6,576 bases of DNA from Bacillota bacterium (GCA_023441145.1 JAEZQN010000299.1:1-6576), one strand, 5' to 3'; counted from the stretch's first letter, positions 1 through 5,949 are shown. Made by a program: numbers and translations. The notes: generated by a model from the letters alone, not told the origin.

Positions 1-30
1 TACAATGTGTAGTTTTTAAGGTATAAGTAT

Positions 31-71
31 AAAGGTTTCCAAACAATTTATATAGTTTGGAAACCTTTTTT
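31..71 (+). terminator. Rho-independent terminator, possibly bidirectional
   Basis: A perfect 14-bp stem (AAAGGTTTCCAAAC at 31-44 pairs with 55-68) encloses a 10-nt AT loop and is followed on the plus strand by six T residues (66-71). It best fits the end of a plus-strand gene lying left of the window. On the minus strand the same hairpin lies 61 bases past the stop codon of the chemotaxis gene, but the tail there is only TTT followed by mixed bases, so it is a weaker terminator in that direction. The sequence between it and the chemotaxis stop codon (72-128) shows nothing else. Confidence 0.85.
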
Positions 72-128
72 GTAGTAAAGAACATATTCAAGATAATAAA
101 TATTAATAAAAATTGCATCAATTTATAT

Positions 129-1652
129 TTACTTATTGTTTGTAGTTAATATTACTAGTTTTTTAGCAATCTGCTCAAGTGATATTGCAGAATCAAGGAG
201 TTCTTCGCTTGCAGCAAACGTCTGTTGCACAGAAGCTGAAGTAAATTCTGCATTAGAAGATGTTTGCATTGCGAGTTGGCTTAAGCTATTAATAAAGTCC
301 TTGATAACTTGCGAATCAACTATCTGATCCTCAGATATATTGCTGATATTCGAAAGCGTATTTATTGTGTTATTCAAACTGTCAATAATTGTAGTAAAAA
401 ATTCTTTATTTTCTAAGATGATTGTTACTCCTTCATCTATATTAGTTACTAAGTTATCAACTGTACCTTCATGCTCAAAAATACCACTTAATTCATTAGC
501 TATATTTTTAAGAGCCTGCTGACTTTGATTTGCTAGCATTCTAATTCTTTCAGCAACTACAGCAAAACCTTTTCCAGATTCACCAGCTCTACTAGCTTCA
601 ATAGAGGCATTAAATGCCAATAAGTTGGTTTGATATGAAATGCTTTGGATTTCTGAGACGACTAAATCAATTTGCTTGGCTTTAGAATCAAGTTTTTGAG
701 CACTATTATAAGCTATTTGGGCACCTTCTTTTATGCTTAATATTTTTTGTACCGCTATATCAATGGATGATATTCCCTGAATTACAGATTCTTTTAATAT
801 ACTGGAATCCTTGATGGAGAAATCAGTAATTTCTTTCAGTTTCTTAGTATCATTGCTTAGATTATCTAATAGTTCAATACTTCTATCTACGTATTGACAG
901 GTGTTTATAGTTGCATCTAATACATTGGTAGTATTTGTTGCAGTTATTTCTGTAGCTTTATGTAGGTTATCTGAAAGAGTTGTTATATTGGTACTTGAAT
1001 CATTTATGACATGAGCAGATGTTTTAATTTCATCAAAAACCTTCTCTAAGTAGTGCATTGAGGTAGAAATATCAAATTCATTTGTGCTCGCCCTCATAAG
1101 TAGCTTTTTTCCAATAATTGAAGAAATAAAGGCAATAGTACCGCCAAAGCAAGTCATTTGAACACGTGTTATGAAATCAGCTAGATTTAAGTGATAGGTA
1201 TTTTGAAGAAAGAAAAATGAAAGAATAGAAATTAGCATATTAATTATTATTCCAAACAGGACAACTTTTCTTTCTATATAAAAGGAAGAAACAAATAACA
1301 TAATTATAATTGTAGCCCAAATATCATTGAAGGGAATACAAATACATAGTGCTAAGTAATTACATGAGCCTGATAAGATAACCCCATATTTGAAATAAAC
1401 CGTGAAAAAAGCTTCATTCTTTTTTCCAATTAAGGATATTGTTAATAGGCAGATAGCACTTAACGTAAAGATAGTAAAATTAAGAGTTATTTGACCCCAT
1501 GTACATCTACTCATAATGCCTGTAAGTTTCATTGCTAAGTAAAAAAATGAGCCAAAAAAACTTCCAATAATACACCACTTTGATATTACACGACTAAGAT
1601 CTGCTTGATGTCTTGTTAAATTAGTTTGATAAATTTCTTTCACAGAATTCAT
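129..1652 (-). CDS. Methyl-accepting chemotaxis protein, six-TM N-terminus, no HAMP
   Basis: A 507-residue membrane receptor for the chemotaxis signalling pathway. Such proteins control the CheA kinase through CheW and are tuned by methylation. Six hydrophobic segments (about 26-46, 54-76, 83-106, 110-126, 129-149, 163-181) are joined by short loops, leaving no periplasmic ligand domain. From about residue 190 to the end the protein is predicted helical and Ser/Thr/Asn/Gln-rich, typical of the MCP coiled coil. The hairpin tip is clear at about 340-377 (YQTNLLAFNASIEASRAGES, then KGFAVVAERIRMLANQS). I see no HAMP domain after the last helix and no C-terminal CheR-binding pentapeptide. Ligand unknown; the membrane part may sense something dissolved in or crossing the membrane, or signals from a partner. 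No che or flagellar genes are nearby, so it is an orphan receptor. The start is ATG 1652, because AGGAGG lies 8 nt upstream; the in-frame GTG at 1661 overlaps that site. Confidence 0.93.
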   Translation of the reverse strand: MNSVKEIYQTNLTRHQADLSRVISKWCIIGSFFGSFFYLAMKLTGIMSRCTWGQITLNFTIFTLSAICLLTISLIGKKNEAFFTVYFKYGVILSGSCNYLALCICIPFNDIWATIIIMLFVSSFYIERKVVLFGIIINMLISILSFFFLQNTYHLNLADFITRVQMTCFGGTIAFISSIIGKKLLMRASTNEFDISTSMHYLEKVFDEIKTSAHVINDSSTNITTLSDNLHKATEITATNTTNVLDATINTCQYVDRSIELLDNLSNDTKKLKEITDFSIKDSSILKESVIQGISSIDIAVQKILSIKEGAQIAYNSAQKLDSKAKQIDLVVSEIQSISYQTNLLAFNASIEASRAGESGKGFAVVAERIRMLANQSQQALKNIANELSGIFEHEGTVDNLVTNIDEGVTIILENKEFFTTIIDSLNNTINTLSNISNISEDQIVDSQVIKDFINSLSQLAMQTSSNAEFTSASVQQTFAASEELLDSAISLEQIAKKLVILTTNNK

Positions 1653-1660
1653 TGTATGCA

Positions 1661-1666
1661 CCTCCT
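1661..1666 (-). promoter_or_regulatory. Ribosome binding site fixing the MCP start
   Basis: The minus strand reads AGGAGG, then 8 nt (TGCATACA), then ATG. The alternative in-frame GTG three codons upstream uses the last G of this motif and so cannot be served by it. This favours ATG at 1652-1650 as the start. Confidence 0.85.
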
Positions 1667-2115
1667 AATAAAATAACTACAAAATATGATTTATATGTGG
1701 AATTAATTAAGTACGGAATAAACTATGTTTAAGTTAAATGTAAAAAAAGTCCCCCATTCCACTACAGTTAATGTTATTTCCAGTTAATAGTCACAAGTTA
1801 GCGAAAGACCCTAATGCTATATACAGAGAAGTTCATCAGTAGAACTATTATGATGTAGCTAAACTGCTATTAGAACATGACATAGTTTCATAGTCTAGGA
1901 TCGGCCTGTGTAGCGGAACTAGAAGTCATAGCGATCAATCGTAGACTGATTCGGAAGTAGTAAACACATATTCATTTGTTGAAATGTAGGTAAATTCTCG
2001 GATAATAAAAAATAAAGGGAGAATAAACCTTCATTTTGTATGTAGCTATATTAGTATAGTACAAAGAATTTTGCTAAAATCAAACAGCATCTCACTTTAG
2101 AACTGACCATAAATT
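1667..2115. other. Gene-free stretch with small hairpins and a TAG-interrupted frame
   Basis: No intact gene is visible on either strand. Upstream of the MCP, the minus strand has a -10-like TATAAA (1695-1690) without a convincing -35 or flagellar sigma-D promoter. From 1744 to 2103 one plus-strand frame has no TAA or TGA but five TAG codons (1840, 1891, 1942, 1987, 2098); the first TGA is at 2104. GC over 1801-1980 is about 38%, against about 20% in 1681-1740. Short stems occur, including AGTTC/GAACT (1830-1846) and AGTCTA/TAGACT with an inner GATCG/CGATC (1892-1947). It may be the remains of an older insertion or a decayed gene; I do not recognise the translated product. Confidence 0.5.
1765..1788 (+). 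repeat. Tandem-spaced CAGTTAAT direct repeat
   Basis: CAGTTAAT occurs at 1765-1772 and again at 1781-1788, 16 bp apart start to start. A third copy lies at 2171-2178 inside the IS remnant. Repeated short motifs like this occur at transposase-binding ends of some insertion sequences, but in AT-rich DNA the link is only suggestive. Confidence 0.35.
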
Positions 2116-2135
2116 TATAGATTTTTAGGTTAATT
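2116..2135 (+). repeat. Left copy of imperfect 20-bp direct repeat
   Basis: TATAGATTTTTAGGTTAATT matches the copy at 2877-2896 at 18 of 20 positions; the only difference is a TA/AT swap in the middle. It sits about 185 bp before the transposase start. It is too long to be an IS30 target duplication, which is only a few bases. Confidence 0.6.
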
Positions 2136-2171
2136 GTAAAATGAAACGCAACCCTTTCCTTTTCAATTAAC
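2129..2171 (+). repeat. Inverted repeat/hairpin at presumed IS left end
   Basis: GTTAATTG (2129-2136) pairs with CAATTAAC (2164-2171), and AAAA (2138-2141) pairs with TTTT (2160-2163) after one bulged T, giving a 12-bp stem. The right arm is also part of a second palindrome, ATTAACAGTTAAT (2166-2178). It could be a transposase recognition structure or an mRNA fold. Confidence 0.45.
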
Positions 2172-2198
2172 AGTTAATGAGTAACTAAATATATATTC

Positions 2199-2219
2199 GC
2201 TAAGAGGTTGCATCTTAGC
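2199..2219 (+). repeat. Perfect 7-bp stem-loop
   Basis: GCTAAGA (2199-2205) pairs exactly with TCTTAGC (2213-2219) around a 7-nt loop GGTTGCA. The loop's GGTTGC is also complementary to GCAACC at 2148-2153, so the upstream region of the IS can fold in more than one way. There is no T-run, so it is not a terminator. Confidence 0.45.
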
Positions 2220-2224
2220 TTACA

Positions 2225-2258
2225 AAAGATTGGTGTGTGTTGGTATACCAGTCTTTTT
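2225..2258 (+). terminator. Terminator-like hairpin upstream of the transposase
   Basis: AAAGATTGGT (2225-2234) pairs with ACCAGTCTTT (2247-2256) with one G-T wobble, and the 3' arm runs into TTTTT (2254-2258). A competing palindrome TGGTATACCA (2241-2250) overlaps it. It lies about 60 bp before the transposase start, the usual place for a structure that blocks transcription entering an insertion sequence from outside. Confidence 0.6.
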
Positions 2259-2319
2259 GTTTGCACTTCTTAGGATATTCCTTTAATCTGAAGCAGGTGG
2301 CGGCAGATTGGAGGTAATT

Positions 2320-2894
2320 ATGTCAAAGCTTTTCAGCTATGAAGAAAGACTTCAAATGCAATGTGTCTTAAAGAGTTCACTTTCGTTCAAGAAAATAGGC
2401 CGCAGACTAGATAAGAATCCTAGTACCATAACCTGGGAAGTTCGTAAGTATTCCTGTGAGATTGCCACAGGATATCCAAGCCAGGCTCATAATACATGCA
2501 GAAATTGCAGATCCTGTACCCGAAGACGTATATGTGGAAAAGATTGCTCCCGAAGAACGCTTTATTGTAGGTATTGTAATCTATGCAATACAAGCTGTTT
2601 GGATTATGTAGAGGAAGTATGCAGGGCTAGATTTCGTGCTCCTTACATACGCAATGGTTGTACCGAGATAGGAGAATGTTCGTTAGTGAAAACCTTTTAC
2701 GATGCTGAAAAAGCCCACATAAGAGCACATGAGGTTATCTCAGACTCACGAAGTGGTCTTTGCTTGAATGAACGGGAGGTAATTCGTCTGAATCGGATTC
2801 TCTCCCCAATGGTCAATCTCTACACCAGATTTATGTTCACCATAAGGATGAACTGATGTGTAGTGAAAAGATGATGTATAGATTTTATGGTTAA
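2320..2894 (+). pseudogene. IS30-family transposase, frameshifted and truncated
   Basis: The intact frame begins at ATG 2320, with GGAGG 5 nt upstream (a TTG at 2308 is also in frame but precedes this site), and runs to TGA at 2854-2856. Residues 5-45 are the family helix-turn-helix (FSYEERLQ, SFKKIGRRL, NPSTITWEVRK). Residues 60-120 carry 12 cysteines, including CRNCRSC and CRYCNLC, probably a zinc-binding region. FYDAEKAH (126-133) and SRSGLCLNE (143-151) follow as in relatives. After ILSP (160-163) the frame is lost. The expected continuation GQSLHQIYVHHKDELMCSEK is found in another frame from 2811 and ends at TAA 2892, so a small indel lies near 2809. Family members are well over 300 residues; the whole DDE catalytic domain is absent. 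The usual Ser-Arg near the end of the recognition helix reads Thr-Trp (39-40). Non-functional as a transposase; the HTH fragment could in theory still bind DNA. Confidence 0.85.
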
Positions 2895-2896
2895 TT
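2877..2896 (+). repeat. Right copy of imperfect 20-bp direct repeat
   Basis: TATAGATTTTATGGTTAATT, 18/20 identical to 2116-2135. It starts almost exactly where the shifted transposase frame stops resembling the family (after CSEK, about 2870), so it probably marks the junction at which the rest of the element was lost. Confidence 0.6.
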
Positions 2897-2943
2897 TATC
2901 GTTAATTTATTTTACAACATTAATCCATGGAATGCAATAAAAT

Positions 2944-2972
2944 TTGTCAAATTATACAAACATAAGTATTAT
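2944..2972 (+). promoter_or_regulatory. Sigma-A-type promoter of the cystine transport operon
   Basis: The -35 TTGTCA (2944-2949) and -10 TATTAT (2967-2972) are separated by exactly 17 bp and each matches 5 of 6 consensus bases. The predicted start near 2979 gives a leader of about 235 nt before the symporter gene. The promoter lies directly after the IS remnant; whether the insertion brought it or it was there before cannot be told from one sequence. Confidence 0.7.
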
Positions 2973-3004
2973 TATAGATAATATAGAAAATATTTTTTAA
3001 TTCT

Positions 3005-3172
3005 ATGGAAAATTTTGAGGAGGTAGAATTACCATTAACGAAGTTGGAGGAAATGTTAGTACACAATGATATGATAAAAACATGCACTATTCAAAAGTGT
3101 TGACGTTTATATAATCGGAAGGTAACATTTAACAACAGTGAAAGTCTTTACATTGAGGAAAATATAGCATAA
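3005..3172 (+). other. Possible leader peptide or decayed small ORF with in-frame TGA
   Basis: ATG 3005 opens a 32-codon frame ending at TGA 3101-3103. Its last codons read KTCTIQKC. The same frame then continues for 22 codons to TAA 3170-3172. The residue mix looks protein-like (for example LPLTKLEEMLVHNDMIK). However, there is no ribosome binding site before the ATG, while good SD-like motifs (AGGAGG near 3018, GGAGG near 3046) lie inside with no well-spaced start codon. Candidates are a cysteine-containing leader peptide for the downstream cystine transporter, or the remnant of a gene lost when the IS arrived. I do not recognise the product. Confidence 0.25.
3100..3128 (+). promoter_or_regulatory. 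Possible second promoter for the operon
   Basis: TTGACG (3100-3105) is a near-consensus -35, and TAACAT (3123-3128, 4 of 6 bases) lies 17 bp downstream. A consensus TATAAT (3110-3115) is also present but only 4 bp from that -35, so it would need another upstream element. If used, it would shorten the leader to about 80 nt and skip the small ORF. Confidence 0.3.
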
Positions 3173-3198
3173 AATCATACTGGATTAGTAGGAAATAT

Positions 3199-3203
3199 AG
3201 GAG
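3199..3203 (+). promoter_or_regulatory. Ribosome binding site for the symporter GTG start
   Basis: AGGAG lies 10 nt before GTG 3214. The alternative ATG at 3259, which aligns better with where I recall TcyP proteins starting, has only a weak GAG upstream. The GTG start is therefore preferred, but not settled. Confidence 0.55.
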
Positions 3204-3213
3204 TGACAGCAGA

Positions 3214-4596
3214 GTGAATTCTAGTATTTTTTTAAAAGACTTTTTATTATTGAGTAGTATGAATACAATTGTATTTATTGGAATTATACTACTATTGTTT
3301 ATGGGAATACGTTATTTAGAGAAGCGAAAAATAAAGTTTTCCAACCGTATGATTATAGGAACCTTGTTAGGTCTTTTCCTTGGAATCATAATTCAATTGG
3401 TAGCAGGTTTTCCTGAAAATCCTGCAGAAGTTACTTGGTTAAATGAAGTATCTAGTTGGTATGGACTATTTGGGAATGGATACATTGATTTACTGAAGAT
3501 GCTTGTAGTGCCTCTGGTATTCTTATCTATTGTGAAAGTAATTATGAATATGCAGGGTGAAAACCTTGGGAAAATGACTGTGCGAACAATAGGTATGCTG
3601 GTTGGGACAACCTTAGTTGCTGCTATGATAGGAATCGTAATCAGTAAAGTATTTTCTTTAGGACTGGGAATGGCAGTAGACAATCAAAGTGCAGAAATCA
3701 GAGAAATGAGTTCTATCATTGATACTTTGAGACAGCAAATACCTGCTAATGTTATAAAAGCAATGGCAGAAGGTAATATAGTTGGAGTTGTAATCTTTGC
3801 TGCCTTCATTGGAATGGCAATCAGAAGACTTAGCAAGAAATATTATGAGGTAATTGAACCATTTATCAAATGGGTGGAGGCATTCTATAAAATTATTTTA
3901 AGCGTAGCCATGACGGTAATTAAATTCATGCCCTATGCAGTAATTGCGTTATTAGCTAACACAATTACTTCAAGAGGTGTGGGTATCTTACTTTCTGTAA
4001 TTAAATTTATTATCGTACTTTACCTAGGAATAGCCCTTATGTTTATGATTCATCTTATGATTGCGTGGACGAAAGGTATTTCTCCAAAGCAGTATATAAA
4101 AAATGGGTTAGAACCACTCCTATTAGCATTTACGTCAAGATCTAGCATGGGAACTCTTCCTGTATTAATTGAAACATTACATCAGAAATTTGCTATTAAC
4201 GAAGGAGTTGCAAGTTTTGTTGGAAGTCTAGGCGCTAATATGGGTATGAATGGTTGTGCAGGATTATATGCAGCAATGGTAGCAGTAGTATTAGGTCAGA
4301 TTACAGGGGTAGAAATGAATCTAGGTTTCTACATTATGGTGTTAATTGTCGTGACCATCAGTTCTTTTGGAATTGCTGGACTACCTGGAGCTGCTACATT
4401 ATCCATATCAGTAGTCATCTCTGGTATCGGAATGGAGCAATACTTCCCACTTATAGGGGCTATCTTAGCAATTGATCCAATTCTTGATATGGGAAGAACC
4501 TTTTTAAATGTAAGTGGAACTATGGTAAGTGCAATTACTGTAAGTAAGGTATTAGAAAGAGATGAATTAAGGAAAAAGGATGTAGAAAAAGTCTAA
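3214..4596 (+). CDS. tcyP: TcyP-type L-cystine:cation symporter (DAACS family)
   Basis: A 460-residue inner-membrane secondary transporter of the glutamate/dicarboxylate symporter fold, probably importing L-cystine with Na+ or H+. An N-terminal helix (18-34) followed by a basic stretch and a second helix (45-65), before the usual core, is typical of the TcyP/YhcL branch rather than GltP or DctA. Core signatures are the HP1 loop FTSRSSMGTLP (306-316), the unwound TM7 motif NMGMNG (342-347) where glutamate carriers have NMDGT, the HP2 loop GIAGLPGAA (386-394), and TM8 DPILDMGRTFLNVSG (421-435) with the family Asp, Arg and Asn residues. Length matches TcyP. It starts at GTG 3214 or possibly ATG 3259. 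It is first in an operon with a disulfide reductase 21 bp downstream, which supports a disulfide substrate. Automated pipelines may call it a dicarboxylate symporter. Fold is certain, cystine specificity likely. Confidence 0.85.
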   Translation: MNSSIFLKDFLLLSSMNTIVFIGIILLLFMGIRYLEKRKIKFSNRMIIGTLLGLFLGIIIQLVAGFPENPAEVTWLNEVSSWYGLFGNGYIDLLKMLVVPLVFLSIVKVIMNMQGENLGKMTVRTIGMLVGTTLVAAMIGIVISKVFSLGLGMAVDNQSAEIREMSSIIDTLRQQIPANVIKAMAEGNIVGVVIFAAFIGMAIRRLSKKYYEVIEPFIKWVEAFYKIILSVAMTVIKFMPYAVIALLANTITSRGVGILLSVIKFIIVLYLGIALMFMIHLMIAWTKGISPKQYIKNGLEPLLLAFTSRSSMGTLPVLIETLHQKFAINEGVASFVGSLGANMGMNGCAGLYAAMVAVVLGQITGVEMNLGFYIMVLIVVTISSFGIAGLPGAATLSISVVISGIGMEQYFPLIGAILAIDPILDMGRTFLNVSGTMVSAITVSKVLERDELRKKDVEKV

Positions 4597-4617
4597 AGAC
4601 TTGAAAGGGAATAGAAT

Positions 4618-5949
4618 ATGAAAGTAATCATTATTGGTGGTATAGCATCAGGAATGAGTGCTGCCGCCAAACTTCGAAGAGTGAATCCAGAAGCTGAAGT
4701 TACAATATATGAAAAAGCTGAATATGTTTCATTTGGGGCATGCGGTCTTCCTTATTATGTAGGTGACTATTTTGAAGATGATAAGAGGATGTTTGCCCGC
4801 ACCCCAGAGCAAGTAAGAAATACGGGAATCTCCTTACATCTGAAACATGAAGTATTAAAAGTAGACATTAAAAAGAAAACAGTTTTAGTAAAAAATCTAG
4901 AGACCGGAGAAGAATTTGAAGATTCCTATAATAATTTGATGGTAGCAATAGGTGCAAAAGCAGTAGTGCCACCGATTAAGAATATATCTTTAGATTATAT
5001 CTATTTTCTACGGACGTTAGAAGATGGTCATAAAGTTAGAGAGAAACTAGCAGATCCTAACATTAAGAAAGTGGGAATCATCGGAGCTGGTTTCATCGGC
5101 CTTGAAGTAGCAGAAGCTGCCCACAAACAAGGGAAAGAGGTAGCTGTTTTTCAATTAGAAGATCGAGTTTTACCAAGTGTATTTGATGTTGAGATTACAG
5201 ATATTATAGAAGAAGAGCTTAGAAATAAAGGAGTTCAATTATATCTGAATGCGGCTGTAAAGGAATTTGAAGGATTAGAGAAGGTATCTAAAGTCATTAC
5301 AGCGAATGAAAAAGTGGATGTGGATCTTGTGATCATTGCCACAGGAGTACGTCCCAATACGTCTTTCCTAGAAGATACAGGGATTCGTATGCTAAAGAAC
5401 GGAGCCATAGTAGTAGATCAACAAGGAAGAACTTCAATTCCTGGAATATATGCAGCAGGAGATTGTGCAACAGTTCCTCATTTACTGATGAAGGATGCCT
5501 ATATTCCACTTGCAACAAGTGCCAATAAGCTTGGAAGAGTGGTTGGAGAAAACATGGGTGGTGGACATGCTACTTATGAGGGTACCCTAGGGTCTAGCTG
5601 TGTAAAAGTTCTGGACATTGAAGCAGGTCGTACTGGTTTAACAAAAAGAGAAGCAAGAAATACAGGTCGTAATATCAAGACTGTATTTATCACAGATAAA
5701 AATCATACAGACTATTATCCTGGTCAAGAAAAGATTCATGTTAAATTAATCTATGATGGGGATACCTTTGAAATACTTGGAGGACAGACAGTAGGAAAGA
5801 GTGATGCCGTATTAAGGAGCAATGTAATTGCAACTGCGATTCAGGCAAAGATGACAACGAAACAATTAGGTATGCTTGATTTATGTTATGCCCCTCCATT
5901 TGCTCGTACATGGGATGTATTAAATGTCGCAGGAAATGTTGCAAAATAG
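4618..5949 (+). CDS. FAD-dependent CoA-disulfide reductase/NADH oxidase-family protein
   Basis: A 443-residue cytoplasmic flavoprotein that probably uses NAD(P)H to reduce a low-molecular-weight disulfide (CoA disulfide, cystine, a persulfide) or oxygen. In order: FAD-binding fold VIIIGGIASGMSAA (3-16); single redox cysteine C42 in SFGACGLPYYVG; NAD(P)-binding GIIGAGFIGLEVAE (153-166); second FAD motif YAAGDCA (278-284); C-terminal dimerisation domain from about 325. NHTDYYPG (362-369) and LCYAPPF (422-428) contain tyrosines placed like the two catalytic tyrosines described for Staphylococcus aureus CoA-disulfide reductase. This and the C42 context favour disulfide reductase over a water-forming oxidase. 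There is no fused rhodanese domain. The strand-2 end reads VFQLEDR, with Gln179 where NADH-specific relatives usually have an acid. Start ATG 4618 has AAAGGGA 7 nt upstream. It is co-transcribed with the symporter. Exact substrate not decided by sequence. Confidence 0.85.
   Translation: MKVIIIGGIASGMSAAAKLRRVNPEAEVTIYEKAEYVSFGACGLPYYVGDYFEDDKRMFARTPEQVRNTGISLHLKHEVLKVDIKKKTVLVKNLETGEEFEDSYNNLMVAIGAKAVVPPIKNISLDYIYFLRTLEDGHKVREKLADPNIKKVGIIGAGFIGLEVAEAAHKQGKEVAVFQLEDRVLPSVFDVEITDIIEEELRNKGVQLYLNAAVKEFEGLEKVSKVITANEKVDVDLVIIATGVRPNTSFLEDTGIRMLKNGAIVVDQQGRTSIPGIYAAGDCATVPHLLMKDAYIPLATSANKLGRVVGENMGGGHATYEGTLGSSCVKVLDIEAGRTGLTKREARNTGRNIKTVFITDKNHTDYYPGQEKIHVKLIYDGDTFEILGGQTVGKSDAVLRSNVIATAIQAKMTTKQLGMLDLCYAPPFARTWDVLNVAGNVAK

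Larger units (their letters stand above)
2116..2930 (+). mobile_element. Degenerate IS30-family insertion sequence remnant
   Basis: About 0.8 kb contains a broken IS30-family transposase gene with noncoding flanks. The left flank has a palindrome-rich stretch (2129-2219) and a terminator-like hairpin just before the gene, the kind of read-through block often found in insertion sequences. A 9-bp inverted match (TTGTAAAAT at 2134-2142, ATTTTACAA at 2909-2917) with weaker similarity around it could mark the terminal repeats. An 18/20 direct repeat (2116-2135, 2877-2896) flanks the gene. The catalytic half of the transposase is missing, so the element cannot move by itself. Boundaries are uncertain by tens of bases; the transposase identity is the firm part. 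Confidence 0.6.

Noticed and set aside
136..522. Two plus-strand open frames of about 60 codons
   Set aside because: Antisense to the highly conserved MCP signalling domain; shadows of the real gene.
1680..1740. Flagellar sigma-D promoter for the MCP
   Set aside because: TAAA-type sequence is present but no GCCGATAT-like -10 at the right distance.
1744..2103. Pyrrolysine or recoded TAG gene
   Set aside because: The real genes here use TAA or are uninformative, no pyl genes are visible, and the frame has no start with a ribosome binding site. Kept only as a low-confidence curiosity.
1765..2178. CAGTTAAT copies as a CRISPR-like array
   Set aside because: Only three 8-bp copies with irregular spacing and no spacer-sized units.
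3101..3103. TGA within the leader frame as a selenocysteine codon
   Set aside because: No SECIS-like hairpin directly after it, no recognisable selenoprotein context, and no ribosome binding site for the frame. A stop in a leader or decayed ORF is simpler.
3104..3213. T-box, SAM or other riboswitch controlling the cystine operon
   Set aside because: No T-box AGGGTGG-type motif, no S-box core, and no terminator hairpin in the leader.
3214..4596. Annotation as a C4-dicarboxylate or glutamate carrier
   Set aside because: The N-terminal layout, the NMGMNG motif and the disulfide reductase neighbour fit the cystine TcyP branch better, though the fold is the same.
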